From the NCBI RefSeq assembly GCF_000265405.1, contig NC_018010.1:186001-250000 (forward strand): a DNA stretch of 64,000 nucleotides, in the 5' to 3' direction. This document shows positions 34,604 to 43,914 of this stretch, piece after piece. Made by a program: the position numbers and the translations under genes. The notes under the pieces were generated by a model. The model ran no database searches. It saw only the letters and a program-made list of their open reading frames with translations, and had not been told where the DNA came from. The stretch is from Belliella baltica DSM 15883. GTDB lineage: Bacteria; Bacteroidota; Bacteroidia; Cytophagales; Cyclobacteriaceae. Numbering within the stretch: the stretch's first letter is position 1; each line of letters begins with the position of its first letter.

Positions 34604-35473
34604 TCAACGTTTTGGAGCCAAATTTGGGAAATCTGTGATAATTCCATCTACACCCATATCTAGCAAGTTTTGCATTTGTTCAGTGGTATTCACAGTCCAA
34701 GGAATTACTTTCATACCTTTTCCCTTCAAATCACTAACCACATCCTTTGTCAAAGCCACGAAATAAGGAGAATAAATCTCTGGCTGAAAACCAAGTTCCT
34801 TCAATTGCTCCTGTGATTTCCTTGAGTCAGTAATGAGCATCGCCAAAGTCACCTCAGGATATTTTTGATTGTAATATTTTAAAACACGGAAATCGAAAGA
34901 CTGTATATTCACTCGGTCCCATGAAATACTGGAATCTATTAGTTTGTAAACCATATCCGAAAACTCAGCCGGACTAGGATGATAAACATCATCACCTTCA
35001 GGACTGCTTTTGATCTCGATATTGTAATTTGGCTGAGGCAAATCGTGATCGGCTACATATTTCTCTACCACTTCAAAAAGATCCTTCAGTCTTGGTTTGG
35101 TCACATGAAACTTGACTTGCTGTGGAAATCCTGAATGATATTTCGAGCCTGAATCGTATTGCTTCACCTCTTCGAATGTCATTTGATAAATATTATGACT
35201 TCTATCTCCTTCAGGAATTTCTTTCCCCTCAGGTGTTAGACAAATCAATGGATTCATATAAGGTTCATGCGAAATGATGACCTCTCCATCTTTGGTCACT
35301 GCCAAATCCAACTCAAGCGTAGTCACTCCCAAATCCAAAGCTTTGATCATCGCTGGAATAGTATTTTCCGGCATCAGACCACGCGCACCACGGTGGCCTT
35401 GAAGATCATAAGAAAACTGTGCTTGTAAAATCATTGGCAGCATAGCTAAAGCAAAAAGGAGAATCTTTTTCAT
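34604..35473 (-). CDS. Glycerophosphodiester phosphodiesterase
   Basis: Hydrolyses glycerophosphodiesters to glycerol-3-phosphate and an alcohol. It has about 289 residues from the ATG at 35473 (MKKILLFALAMLPMILQAQF), which gives a signal peptide ending at LQAQ, so it acts in the periplasm. The GDPD signature GHRGARGLMPENTIPA is present, as are the metal ligands in LELDLAVTKDGEVIISHEP and the late VDGIITDFP. The 16 codons upstream of this ATG are not part of the family. Confidence 0.92.
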   Translation of the reverse strand: MKKILLFALAMLPMILQAQFSYDLQGHRGARGLMPENTIPAMIKALDLGVTTLELDLAVTKDGEVIISHEPYMNPLICLTPEGKEIPEGDRSHNIYQMTFEEVKQYDSGSKYHSGFPQQVKFHVTKPRLKDLFEVVEKYVADHDLPQPNYNIEIKSSPEGDDVYHPSPAEFSDMVYKLIDSSISWDRVNIQSFDFRVLKYYNQKYPEVTLAMLITDSRKSQEQLKELGFQPEIYSPYFVALTKDVVSDLKGKGMKVIPWTVNTTEQMQNLLDMGVDGIITDFPNLAPKR

Positions 35474-35556
35474 GTTTTTTATTTGCAAATTACACTTTGT
35501 CCGAAAACAAAAAATCACCACAATATGAATTAATTGTGATGATTTCTAAACCTTGA

Positions 35557-36873
35557 TTATTGTGTGTCTTGAACATCTCCATAGAGGTCAAACTCCGTAG
35601 CGTCTGTGATTTTGACATCAACGAAATCTCCAACCCTGCAGTAATGTTTGGCTGCATCAATAAGCACTTCATTATCGACTTCGACTGAGTCGTATTCTGT
35701 TCTGCCAACAAAATGACCTCCTTCCTTTTTATCAATCAAAACCTTGAAGGTCTTTCCGATTTTCTCTTGATTAAGATCGTAAGAAATCTGCTCCTGAATA
35801 CCCATCAAATGATTAGCTCTCGCTTGTTTTTCTTCCTGCGGGATGATGTCTTCCATCGCACCTGCATGGGTATTTTCCTCGTGAGAATACGTAAAGACTC
35901 CTAAGCGCTCAAACTTCATTTTCTCCACAAACTCTACCATTTCTTGAAACTCAGCTTCTCCTTCACCCGGATGTCCGGCAATCAAGGTGGTTCGAATAGC
36001 AATATCAGGCATAATATCTCTGATAGAGTGAATCAGCTCTTCCTGCTTTTCTCTTGTCGTTCCACGACGCATGGTTTTCAATACAGAAGTGGATCCATGC
36101 TGCAAAGGAATATCGAGGTAATTACAAATATTTGGTCTTTCTTTCATCACATCTATGACATCCATTGGGAAACCCGTAGGATAAGCATAGTGCAAGCGAA
36201 TCCAATCGATGCCATTCACATCTGATAAAGCACGCATCAAATCTGCCAATCTCCTCTTTTTATACAAATCCAAACCATAATAGGTGGAATCTTGGGCAAT
36301 CAAAAGCAATTCTTTGGTACCATTGGCAGCCTTATGTTCCGCTTCTTTGACTAGATCTTCGATGGATCTAGAAATATGTCCTCCTCGCATTAATGGGATA
36401 GCGCAGAAGGAGCAAGGTCTGTCACAGCCCTCTGAAATCTTCATATAAGCATAATGCGATGAATGCGTCAGTAAGCGCTCCCCTACCAATTCATGTTTAT
36501 AATCTGCTTTGAATTTTTTCAAAATCGCGGGCAAGTCTCTCGTCCCAAAAAATGCATCTACTTGTGGAATTTCCTTTTCCAAATCATCCTTGTAACGCTG
36601 AGAAAGACAACCCGTCACATATACTTTATCAACCAAACCTTGTTCTTTGGCATCTACATATTGTAAAATTGTATCAATAGACTCTTGCTTAGCATTGTCA
36701 ATAAAACCACAAGTATTGATGATGATATTATTATCATCCTTTTCCGATTCATGGCTAGCATTGATGCCATTTCCTTTGAGTTGGGTCAAAAGCACCTCGG
36801 AATCTACCAAATTCTTGGAGCATCCCATGGTGATGATATTGACCTTGTCTTTTTTTAATGTTCTCGCTTTCAC
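35557..36873 (-). CDS. rimO: Ribosomal protein S12 methylthiotransferase
   Basis: Radical-SAM enzyme that adds a methylthio group to the conserved Asp of ribosomal protein S12. The 438 residues contain the UPF0004 N-domain (NIITMGCSKNLVDSEVLL, with further cysteines in NTCGF and TGCLSQRY). The radical-SAM triad is CDRPCSFC in KISEGCDRPCSFCAIP, and the end is TRAM-like. The start is a GTG at 36873; no ATG is available upstream in frame. A TACCTTTG element 18 bp ahead supports this start. Confidence 0.95.
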   Translation of the reverse strand: MKARTLKKDKVNIITMGCSKNLVDSEVLLTQLKGNGINASHESEKDDNNIIINTCGFIDNAKQESIDTILQYVDAKEQGLVDKVYVTGCLSQRYKDDLEKEIPQVDAFFGTRDLPAILKKFKADYKHELVGERLLTHSSHYAYMKISEGCDRPCSFCAIPLMRGGHISRSIEDLVKEAEHKAANGTKELLLIAQDSTYYGLDLYKKRRLADLMRALSDVNGIDWIRLHYAYPTGFPMDVIDVMKERPNICNYLDIPLQHGSTSVLKTMRRGTTREKQEELIHSIRDIMPDIAIRTTLIAGHPGEGEAEFQEMVEFVEKMKFERLGVFTYSHEENTHAGAMEDIIPQEEKQARANHLMGIQEQISYDLNQEKIGKTFKVLIDKKEGGHFVGRTEYDSVEVDNEVLIDAAKHYCRVGDFVDVKITDATEFDLYGDVQDTQ

Positions 36874-36891
36874 TTATTTCTTACTTTGGTG

Positions 36892-36899
36892 CAAAGGTA
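36892..36899 (-). promoter_or_regulatory. rimO -7 promoter element (TACCTTTG)
   Basis: Exact TAnnTTTG match on the minus strand, 18 bp before the GTG start of rimO. Confidence 0.6.
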
Positions 36900-37035
36900 A
36901 GCATTTTACAACAACAGAATGGTTTAGCAGAAAATCATTCTTTGATAGTATTTATTAAAATATTAGTATTCGATTTTCTAGGTATTATTCACATCAAATA
37001 CTTATAAAAAGGTACGCTTCCCAAGGTGTAACAAA

Positions 37036-37140
37036 GGGCTGTATTCCTTGCTCGCCTTTTATTGACAAACCTATCTACCATAGATCCCATCTTAAAAACC
37101 TAAAATACAGATGTTCACAAACTATTACAGAGTACAGCCC
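37036..37140. repeat. 105-bp element bounded by GGGCTGTA inverted repeats
   Basis: GGGCTGTA (37036-37043) is matched by TACAGCCC at 37133-37140. Inside is a small hairpin ATCTA-CCA-TAGAT (37073-37085). There is no gene. It could be a miniature inverted-repeat element or solo IS remnant, or a structured RNA whose ends pair. No target duplication is visible on the flanks (AACAAA left, ATTACT right). Confidence 0.45.
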
Positions 37141-37312
37141 ATTACTACATCGTCATTTGTTGTCTGATGACCAAAGTAAAAGACCAGATTTTTTTACTCC
37201 AAATCGAATATTAAGAAAATATTAACAATCCAAGAATCATTATCCTTTTAATTAAAATATCCTTAATGATTTGTTTGCATTTAAAGGAGGGATTCTTTCT
37301 ACTTTTGATTTC

Positions 37313-37385
37313 GTACAGCAAACGAACATTTTTTCAACTCCTTGCATTATTTTTTAGCGTCGATGTGAATCGACGCTTTTGCTTT
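37313..37385 (+). ncRNA. Candidate small RNA with promoter and terminator
   Basis: A TTTG at 37274-37277, then 22 bp, then TACTTTTG at 37300-37307 form a near-ideal Bacteroidota promoter. About 50 bp later the 9-bp perfect hairpin AGCGTCGAT-GTGA-ATCGACGCT (37356-37377) is followed by TTTGCTTTTT. No start codon with a meaningful frame lies between. The predicted transcript is about 70 nt. It lies in a 620-bp gap between rimO and the AraC-type regulator. Confidence 0.5.
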
Positions 37386-37496
37386 TTATCTTAAAAATGT
37401 ACCAAGTACCAAGTAGGATGTACAAAGAAAAAAGTCAACCAATCCTATCGATCCCCAAACTTTCAAACCTTACAACTTTTAAACCATCCCCAATCC

Positions 37497-38054
37497 TCAC
37501 CTCCAACCCTCCGGACTTTTTTTGATCATCTTTTTATAATCGGAAGGAGTCATTCCAGTTACTTTCTTAAATTGAGAAGAAAGGTGTTGTACAGAGCTGT
37601 AATCAAGTTTGTAGGAAATTTCGCTCAGATTCATTTCTTCATAAAAGAGCCATTCTTTGACTTTATCAATTTTGAGTTCTATAAAAAATTTCTCTATGGT
37701 AATACCTTCCATGCTACTAAAAAGGTGACTCAATTTGCTATAATCTTCATTGAGAATAGATTTGATATAATCCATTAGATTAAAGCCTGAAGGAATCTCT
37801 CCGGACTGTAAGACCTGATGTAGACTAGCTTTTATTTTTTCTATTCTTTGAACATCTTTATCTTGAAGTATCTCAAAGCCCATTCTCATCAAGTCAGCCT
37901 CAAGCTCTTCTAATTGCTTTTCACTCGGCTTTTGAAGAAGAATTGCTTTTCCCAAAACCACCTTTTCGAAAGCTATGTGCTTATCAAAAAGTAGATTTTC
38001 GACAGCCATAATGCATCTCGGGCAAACCATATTTTTGATTTGAAGCTCTTCCAT
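37497..38054 (-). CDS. AraC-type regulator with N-terminal HMA-like metal-binding region
   Basis: A 185-residue protein. The first part (MEELQIKNMVCPRCIMAVEN) resembles a heavy-metal-associated domain, with the metal-type CxxC in MVCPRC. The C-terminal AraC helix-turn-helix pair is recognisable (MNLSEISYKLDYSSVQHLSS and FKKVTGMTPSDYKKM). This compact HMA-AraC layout is common in Bacteroidota and suggests a regulator that senses a thiophilic metal such as Cu+ or Zn2+. No metal exporter is nearby, so the target genes are elsewhere or the divergent E1 gene is coincidental. Confidence 0.82.
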   Translation of the reverse strand: MEELQIKNMVCPRCIMAVENLLFDKHIAFEKVVLGKAILLQKPSEKQLEELEADLMRMGFEILQDKDVQRIEKIKASLHQVLQSGEIPSGFNLMDYIKSILNEDYSKLSHLFSSMEGITIEKFFIELKIDKVKEWLFYEEMNLSEISYKLDYSSVQHLSSQFKKVTGMTPSDYKKMIKKSPEGWR

Positions 38055-38157
38055 CTATCTAATTTACTGAAAGATTATGAATCTTAGGATATCCTAAGCA
38101 GAATCATCAGAAAATTGAGTAATAAACTCTATTTTGGTATCGTAAAATAAACCCATC

Positions 38158-40164
38158 ATGAATAGAAATATTACAGCTAGCACACCAGTGATTTTTGAAA
38201 GAAAAGGATACAGTGAAGAAACCCTTCTTCAACTCTACAGATCCCTGTTGGTTCCAAGACGGATTGAAGAAAAGATGTTGATTCTTCTTCGACAAGGGAA
38301 AATATCAAAATGGTTTAGTGGCTGGGGACAGGAAGCAATCTCTATTGGAGCTGTAAATGCCTTAGAAAAAGACGAATTCATTCTCCCAATGCATAGAAAC
38401 TTGGGGATTTTCACAGGGAGAGATATTCCTTTAGAAAAGCTATTCGCACAGTTTCAGGGAAAAAAATCAGGTTTCACAAAAGGTCGAGATCGTTCTTTTC
38501 ATTTTGGAAGTAGAGAACATCATATAGTGGGAATGATTTCACATCTAGGTCCACAGTTGGCTATTGCTGACGGAATTGGATTGGCACATAAATTATCCAA
38601 AGAGGAAAAAGTAACACTTGTCTTTACTGGTGATGGAGCAAGTTCGGAGGGTGATTTTCATGAAGGTTTGAATGTAGCAGCTGTTTGGAAACTTCCTGTG
38701 ATCTTTGTTGTGGAGCACAATGGCTATGGGTTAAGCACGCCAAGTGAGGAGCAATTTGCATTCCAGTATTTCACTGAAAAAGGGCCGGGTTATGGCATGG
38801 AGACGGTTAGAGTTGATGGCAATAATGTGATCGAAATGTACGATTGCATCAAAAATCTGGCAGAAGATATCAGAAAAAACCCAAGACCTGTTCTCGTAGA
38901 AGCCATCACTTTTAGAATGCGAGGACATGAGGAAGCTTCAGGAACCAAGTATGTTCCCAAAGAGCTGATGGAAACCTGGTCGCTCAAAGATCCTGTAGAG
39001 AATTACGAAAAGTTTTTATTAAACTCTGGTATTTTGAGTGTAAAGGAAAAAGAAAAATTCAATGCTGAAATCAAATCAGCGATCAATGAAGGATTGGATA
39101 TTGCTTTTGCAGAAGAGGCAGTAAAAGCCAATACAGAAGAGGAGTTGGCGGATCTATTTTTCCCTTTTAAACAAAAAGTCATTGAGCCACAAAGTAACTC
39201 ATCATCCGAAAAACGATTTATTGATGCGATATCAGATGGTTTAAGTCAGTCTATGGAAAAATACACCAATTTGATCCTTATGGGACAGGACATTGGAGAA
39301 TATGGGGGAGCTTTCAAAATTACAGAAGGCTTTAAAGCGAAGTTTGGAGCAGACCGGGTGAGAAACACCCCACTTTGTGAAAGTGCTATAATTGGTGCAG
39401 GTTTAGGACTTTCGATCAAAGGTTACAAAGCCATGGTAGAGATGCAATTTGCCGACTTTGTCTCTGTGGGATTCAATCAAATTGTAAACAACCTTGCAAA
39501 AATCCATTACCGTTGGGGACAAAATGCCGACGTAGTCGTTCGCATGCCAACAGGAGCGGGAGTTGCAGCAGGCCCTTTTCATTCCCAATCCAACGAAGCG
39601 TGGTTTTTCCACACACCTGGGTTGAAAATTGTCTATCCATCTAATCCATATGATGCAAAAGGCTTACTTAATGCCGCACTAGAAGACCCAAATCCTTATT
39701 TATATTTTGAGCATAAAGCATTGTACAGATCTATTACTGCAGGTATTCCAGACGATTATTATACAATAGAAATTGGGAAAGCCAATTTGGCAGCTGAAGG
39801 TAACGAACTCTCCATCATCACCTATGGCATGGGTGTGCATTGGGCTAAAACTGCTGTAGAAGAACTAGGAATTGATGCAGACATTCTAGATTTGAGGACA
39901 TTACTTCCGTGGGACAAAGAAGCTGTCAAAGTAACTGTTCAAAAGACGGGTAAAGTAATTTTCCTTCAGGAAGATTGTCTGACAGGTGGTATTGGTGGAG
40001 AAATTTGTGCTTGGATTTCTGAACATTGTTTTGAGCTACTTGATGCACCGGTGCTGCGCGAGGGAAGTCTAGATACTCCTATTCCATTTGCACCAAATTT
40101 AGAGAAGAATTTTCTTCCAGTTGACCGCTTTAAAGAGAAGCTATTGAAGCTCAAAAAATATTGA
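38158..40164 (+). CDS. 2-oxoacid dehydrogenase E1, alpha-beta fusion
   Basis: A 668-residue thiamine-diphosphate enzyme joining both E1 subunits in one chain. The alpha part (about 15-320) has the ThDP-binding VFTGDGASSEGDFHEGLN ... VVEHNGYG motif. The beta part (about 350-665) has DIGEYGGAFKITEGF and the late LQEDCLTGGIGGEI. This fusion type is usually annotated as branched-chain 2-oxoacid (2-oxoisovalerate) dehydrogenase E1, feeding an E2/E3 complex. The E2 and E3 genes are not in the window. Pyruvate as substrate cannot be ruled out. Confidence 0.9.
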   Translation: MNRNITASTPVIFERKGYSEETLLQLYRSLLVPRRIEEKMLILLRQGKISKWFSGWGQEAISIGAVNALEKDEFILPMHRNLGIFTGRDIPLEKLFAQFQGKKSGFTKGRDRSFHFGSREHHIVGMISHLGPQLAIADGIGLAHKLSKEEKVTLVFTGDGASSEGDFHEGLNVAAVWKLPVIFVVEHNGYGLSTPSEEQFAFQYFTEKGPGYGMETVRVDGNNVIEMYDCIKNLAEDIRKNPRPVLVEAITFRMRGHEEASGTKYVPKELMETWSLKDPVENYEKFLLNSGILSVKEKEKFNAEIKSAINEGLDIAFAEEAVKANTEEELADLFFPFKQKVIEPQSNSSSEKRFIDAISDGLSQSMEKYTNLILMGQDIGEYGGAFKITEGFKAKFGADRVRNTPLCESAIIGAGLGLSIKGYKAMVEMQFADFVSVGFNQIVNNLAKIHYRWGQNADVVVRMPTGAGVAAGPFHSQSNEAWFFHTPGLKIVYPSNPYDAKGLLNAALEDPNPYLYFEHKALYRSITAGIPDDYYTIEIGKANLAAEGNELSIITYGMGVHWAKTAVEELGIDADILDLRTLLPWDKEAVKVTVQKTGKVIFLQEDCLTGGIGGEICAWISEHCFELLDAPVLREGSLDTPIPFAPNLEKNFLPVDRFKEKLLKLKKY

Positions 40165-40182
40165 AATAAAGATAAAAAGGAA

Positions 40183-40222
40183 AGATTATGTGATTAGAAC
40201 CTGAATTTTAATCACATAATCT
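40183..40222. terminator. Hairpin between convergent E1 and ftsY genes
   Basis: AGATTATGTGATTA (40183-40196) pairs perfectly with 40209-40222, a 14-bp stem. It lacks a strong T-run but sits exactly between two convergent stops. Confidence 0.6.
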
Positions 40223-40239
40223 AACAAAAATTGAATTCT

Positions 40240-41199
40240 TTATTTTTTCTTTTTGAATAAGGAATCAACAAATTCCTTTCTATTAAAGACTTGTAAATCC
40301 GTCATTTTCTCACCTACTCCAATGTATTTCACTGGGATTTTGAATTGATCTGAAATACCTATGACCACTCCTCCTTTTGCTGTACCATCAAGTTTGGTAA
40401 TTGCCAAGGCATTGATATCAGTAGCTTTAGTAAATTCTTTGGCTTGTAAAAAAGCATTTTGACCAGTAGAGCCATCTAAAACAAGGAGTATTTCATGAGG
40501 GGCATCTTCAATAAACTTTTGCATAACCCTTTTGATTTTGGTCAGCTCGTTCATTAAGTTGACTTTGGTGTGCAATCTACCAGCAGTATCTACGATAACC
40601 ACATCAGCATTCATTTCTACAGCCTTTTTTACTGTATCAAAAGCTACGGAAGCAGGATCGGTATTCATACCATGAGAAATCACAGGCACATCGACACGTT
40701 TACCCCAAAGAATCAATTGATCTACCGCAGCTGCCCTGAAAGTATCCGCAGCACCTAATACGACGGATTTTCCAGCTTGCTTAAACTGATGAGCGAGTTT
40801 ACCAATAGTTGTAGTCTTCCCTACACCATTGACACCTACCACCATAATGACATAAGGTTTTTTATCAGCAGGAAGATCAAAGTCAGCTAAATCTACACTC
40901 TGATTTTCTTCAAGCAAGCCAATTACTTCCTCTCTTAGGATAAGATCTAATTCAGCAGTATTAACATATTTATCTCGAGATACCCGAGCTTCAATTCTTC
41001 TGATTATCTTGATTGTGGTATCCACTCCAACATCTGAAGTGATCAGAATCTCTTCGAGTTCATCTAGAATTTCCTCATCAACTTTGGATTTACCCACAAC
41101 AGCCTTACCGAGTCTTGAAAAAATATTTTCACTAGATTTTTGAAGTCCTTGGTCAAGACTTTCCTTTTTCTCTTTGGAGAAAAAACCGAAAATTCCCAT
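40240..41199 (-). CDS. ftsY: Signal recognition particle receptor FtsY
   Basis: SRP-receptor GTPase that docks ribosome-SRP complexes at the inner membrane. The chain has 319 residues from the ATG at 41199 (MGIFGFFSKEKKESLDQG). It has a short acidic N-terminus, the helical N domain, and the G domain with GVNGVGKTTT, DTFRAAAVDQL, DTAGRLH and TKLDGTAKGG. The 25 codons upstream in frame are not part of the family. It is the last gene of the rpmB-rpmG-DUF4295-ftsY set, an order typical of Bacteroidota. Confidence 0.97.
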   Translation of the reverse strand: MGIFGFFSKEKKESLDQGLQKSSENIFSRLGKAVVGKSKVDEEILDELEEILITSDVGVDTTIKIIRRIEARVSRDKYVNTAELDLILREEVIGLLEENQSVDLADFDLPADKKPYVIMVVGVNGVGKTTTIGKLAHQFKQAGKSVVLGAADTFRAAAVDQLILWGKRVDVPVISHGMNTDPASVAFDTVKKAVEMNADVVIVDTAGRLHTKVNLMNELTKIKRVMQKFIEDAPHEILLVLDGSTGQNAFLQAKEFTKATDINALAITKLDGTAKGGVVIGISDQFKIPVKYIGVGEKMTDLQVFNRKEFVDSLFKKKK

Positions 41200-41288
41200 A
41201 ATTTTTACAATTTGAACCCGAATATAATAAAAAAGTCCCTCTTGAGTCTTACTCAGAGGGACTTTAGTTTGCAACTAAGTGCAAAATA

Positions 41289-41441
41289 TTATTTCTTCAA
41301 GGTATCCTGAACCATAGTGGTTGGAACCATTTCTTCTCTGAAGGTATAAGCACCAGTTTTTTCAGACTTAACAGCCTTGATTACCTTAGCATATGTTACG
41401 CCACCTTCTTTTTTTAGGGTTGCTACTACTTTCTTAGCCAT
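41289..41441 (-). CDS. DUF4295 small ribosome-associated-type protein
   Basis: A 50-residue basic protein starting MAKKVVATLKKEGGVTYAKV and ending MVQDTLKK, found by reading the minus strand between rpmG and ftsY. DUF4295 proteins are Bacteroidota-specific and almost always lie between rpmG and ftsY, which is exactly the position here. Because of this company they are thought to be linked to the ribosome; direct function is unknown to me. Confidence 0.88.
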   Translation of the reverse strand: MAKKVVATLKKEGGVTYAKVIKAVKSEKTGAYTFREEMVPTTMVQDTLKK

Positions 41442-41483
41442 ATCTGTGAGGTTTATATAAAGTCTTTCGACAGTATTCCTTGA

Positions 41484-41666
41484 TTATTTAATTTCCTTGT
41501 GAACCGTTACTTTTTTCAAGATAGGGTTGAATTTTTTCAATTCCAATCTCTCAGTTGTATTCTTACGGTTTTTTGTTGTGATGTATCTTGAAGTACCTGG
41601 AACACCAGAAGCTTTGTGCTCTGTACATTCCATAATCACTTGTACTCTGTTACCTTTCTTAGCCAT
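41484..41666 (-). CDS. rpmG: 50S ribosomal protein L33
   Basis: A 60-residue protein [18 protein letters not shown] with the L33 strand pattern and the [20 protein letters not shown] segment. It has one cysteine (C15) and lacks the CxxC zinc pairs, so it is the zinc-independent (C-minus) form. It lies in the operon rpmB-rpmG-DUF4295-ftsY. Confidence 0.97.
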   Translation of the reverse strand: MAKKGNRVQVIMECTEHKASGVPGTSRYITTKNRKNTTERLELKKFNPILKKVTVHKEIK

Positions 41667-41697
41667 AGCTCTGATTATTTATAAAGAGTAATTCTAA

Positions 41698-41940
41698 TTA
41701 TTTAATGATGATGAAACCCTCGTTCTGAGCTTTTTTCAATACTGAGCTGATACCATTCTTATTGATGGTTCTCAAAGCCTTCGAACAGACTTTCAAAGTG
41801 ATCCAAGCATCTTCTTCAGGCACATAAAATGATTTCTTATGTAAGTTTGGAAGGAATTTACGCTTGGTCTTGTTGTTCGCATGCGATACATTATTACCTA
41901 CTTGAGGTCTTTTACCGGTGATGTCACAAACTTTTGCCAT
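41698..41940 (-). CDS. rpmB: 50S ribosomal protein L28
   Basis: An 80-residue protein starting [20 protein letters not shown], with the [20 protein letters not shown] signature of L28. It is the first gene of the operon. A GATATTTG sequence (one mismatch to TAnnTTTG) about 50 bp upstream may be its promoter. Confidence 0.98.
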   Translation of the reverse strand: MAKVCDITGKRPQVGNNVSHANNKTKRKFLPNLHKKSFYVPEEDAWITLKVCSKALRTINKNGISSVLKKAQNEGFIIIK

Positions 41941-42256
41941 GATATATGATCGTATTATTTAAGACGTTTTTATAATTGAGTCTGCAAATATCGGAGTTTT
42001 TAATGAATTACCAAAAGTGAACTTCAAAATAATTCCGTAAAGTTTTAAAAATGTGGATGATTAGGAGAGATATTAAGATATGAGATAATAGACTGAACAA
42101 TTGAGAGGCTAGAAATTAAAAGCTAGCGTGGAGAACATTTAAGAGATGAAACTCCTTGCGCAGAGGTTAATTTTTATGAAAATGTACAAAGCATTGCATC
42201 ATATTCAAAGAATTCAAAACAAATTCCCTTTTACCTTAAAGCTAACTTTACAATAT

Positions 42257-42424
42257 TTAACCTTTCAACTCATCCTTATACGGACAATGCTTACAGCCAC
42301 TATCACAGCAATACCCCCTTCTTAAATGATATTGTGCTGTGAAGACCATCATCCCATTCTCATTGAGATAATAATCTCCTGGCATCAACTTCATTGGTTC
42401 TGTGGGCTTCTTTTTTGAATTCAT
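42257..42424 (-). CDS. DUF5522-like small cysteine-rich protein
   Basis: A 55-residue protein too short for usual gene calling: MNSKKKPTEPMKLMPGDYYL, then NENGMMVFTAQYHLRRG and the motif GYCCDSGCKHCPYKDE. Four cysteines in CC-x3-C-x2-C suggest metal binding. The motif and length match DUF5522-type proteins seen across Bacteroidota and Proteobacteria. It is divergent from rocD, with about 90 bp between the starts. No function is known to me. Confidence 0.75.
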   Translation of the reverse strand: MNSKKKPTEPMKLMPGDYYLNENGMMVFTAQYHLRRGYCCDSGCKHCPYKDELKG

Positions 42425-42513
42425 ACTATATCATCTGAGGCTTTTGTTATATTTGTAATATTACACTTACATGTTTGCACTTCTATAAATATAGCGGCAA
42501 AAATATAAATATT

Positions 42514-43791
42514 ATGATGGAAACAATAAACTCAAGTAAACAAGCAATCGAGCTGGAAGATAAATATGGAGCGCACAATTACCATCCACTGCCAGTGGTA
42601 TTGAGCAAGGGTGAAGGCGTGTTTCTATGGGATGTAGAAGGCAAAAAGTACTATGATTTTCTTTCTGCTTACTCAGCAGTCAATCAAGGGCATTGCCACC
42701 CTAGGATCAAAGATGCCCTGATCGAGCAGGCTGGCACATTGACTTTGACTTCTCGTGCATTTTTCAATGATGTGCTTGGCCCTTTTGAAAAATACATCAC
42801 AGAATACTTTGGCTTTGACAAAGTGCTACCCATGAATACTGGTGCAGAAGGCGTGGAAACAGCCCTCAAAATCGCAAGAAAATGGGGATACGAGAAAAAG
42901 GGAGTTACTGAAAACGAAGCTGTAATCATCGTTGCTGAAAACAACTTCCATGGCAGAACGACTACCGTCATTTCCTTTTCAAACGATGAAAATGCAAGAA
43001 AGAATTTTGGTCCATACACACCTGGATTTGTTAAAATTCCTTATGATGACATTCCTGCATTGGAAAAAGCATTAGAAAATAAGAATGTGGTGGCTTTCCT
43101 CGTAGAACCTATTCAAGGTGAAGCTGGTGTATTTACTCCGGCTGAGGATTTTATCCGAAAAGCATCTGAAGCCTGCAAAGCCAAAAATGTTCTTTTCATC
43201 GCTGATGAAATCCAAACAGGTATTGCAAGAACAGGTTCTTTACTTGCCGTTTGTGGAAACTGCACCTGCGAGGCAAACTGTGAAAAACAAACAAGTTATA
43301 CACAACCCGACATGCTGATCTTAGGCAAAGCTATTTCTGGCGGATTCTATCCAGTCTCTGCTGTGCTTGCCAATAATGACATCATGAATGTGATCAAACC
43401 AGGTCAACATGGCTCTACTTTTGGTGGAAATCCTCTAGGCGCAAAAGTTGCCATGACTGCCTTAGAAGTAGTTAGAGACGAAAAACTAGCCTTGAATGCA
43501 CGGAAACTTGGAAAGATCTTCCGTCAAAGGATGCAAATTCTTGTGGATAAATACAACATATTGAAATTGGTAAGAGGAAAAGGGTTACTCAATGCAGTGG
43601 TCGTCAACGACTCCGAAGACAGCTCTACAGCTTGGGATATGTGTGTAGCACTTAAGGACAATGGTCTATTAGCCAAACCAACCCATGGTAATATTATCCG
43701 TTTTGCCCCACCTTTAGTGATGACCGAAGAACAATTGCATGAGTGCTGTGATATTATAGAGAAAGTTGTAAAGGAGTTTGATAAAAAATAA
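42514..43791 (+). CDS. rocD: Ornithine--oxo-acid transaminase
   Basis: PLP enzyme that moves the delta-amino group of ornithine to 2-oxoglutarate, giving glutamate-5-semialdehyde. The protein has about 425 residues from MMETINSSKQAIELEDKYGA (ATG at 42514, or the next codon). Motifs present are PVVLSKGEGVFLWDVEGK, MNTGAEGVETALKIARKWGY, the Asp in LFIADEIQTGIARTG and the PLP-Lys in ILGKAISGGFYPVSA. It carries a cysteine-rich insert (CGNCTCEANCEKQ) that some Bacteroidota homologues share. Confidence 0.94.
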   Translation: MMETINSSKQAIELEDKYGAHNYHPLPVVLSKGEGVFLWDVEGKKYYDFLSAYSAVNQGHCHPRIKDALIEQAGTLTLTSRAFFNDVLGPFEKYITEYFGFDKVLPMNTGAEGVETALKIARKWGYEKKGVTENEAVIIVAENNFHGRTTTVISFSNDENARKNFGPYTPGFVKIPYDDIPALEKALENKNVVAFLVEPIQGEAGVFTPAEDFIRKASEACKAKNVLFIADEIQTGIARTGSLLAVCGNCTCEANCEKQTSYTQPDMLILGKAISGGFYPVSAVLANNDIMNVIKPGQHGSTFGGNPLGAKVAMTALEVVRDEKLALNARKLGKIFRQRMQILVDKYNILKLVRGKGLLNAVVVNDSEDSSTAWDMCVALKDNGLLAKPTHGNIIRFAPPLVMTEEQLHECCDIIEKVVKEFDKK

Positions 43792-43869
43792 ATCTTCCTA
43801 CATTGAATAACGTAGAAATGCAATAGATATAAGGCTGAAATAATATCGAAATATCCAGAAAAAATTAAA

Positions 43870-43914
43870 AAGGAATGTTTATGGAATTTAAATCCATTGC
43901 ATTCCTTTTTTAAT
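43870..43914. terminator. Bidirectional terminator after rocD
   Basis: AAAAAGGAATG pairs with CATTCCTTTTT across a loop of about 20 bases containing its own short stem (ATGGA/TCCAT). It lies between the convergent rocD and 43910-45058 genes. Confidence 0.75.
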
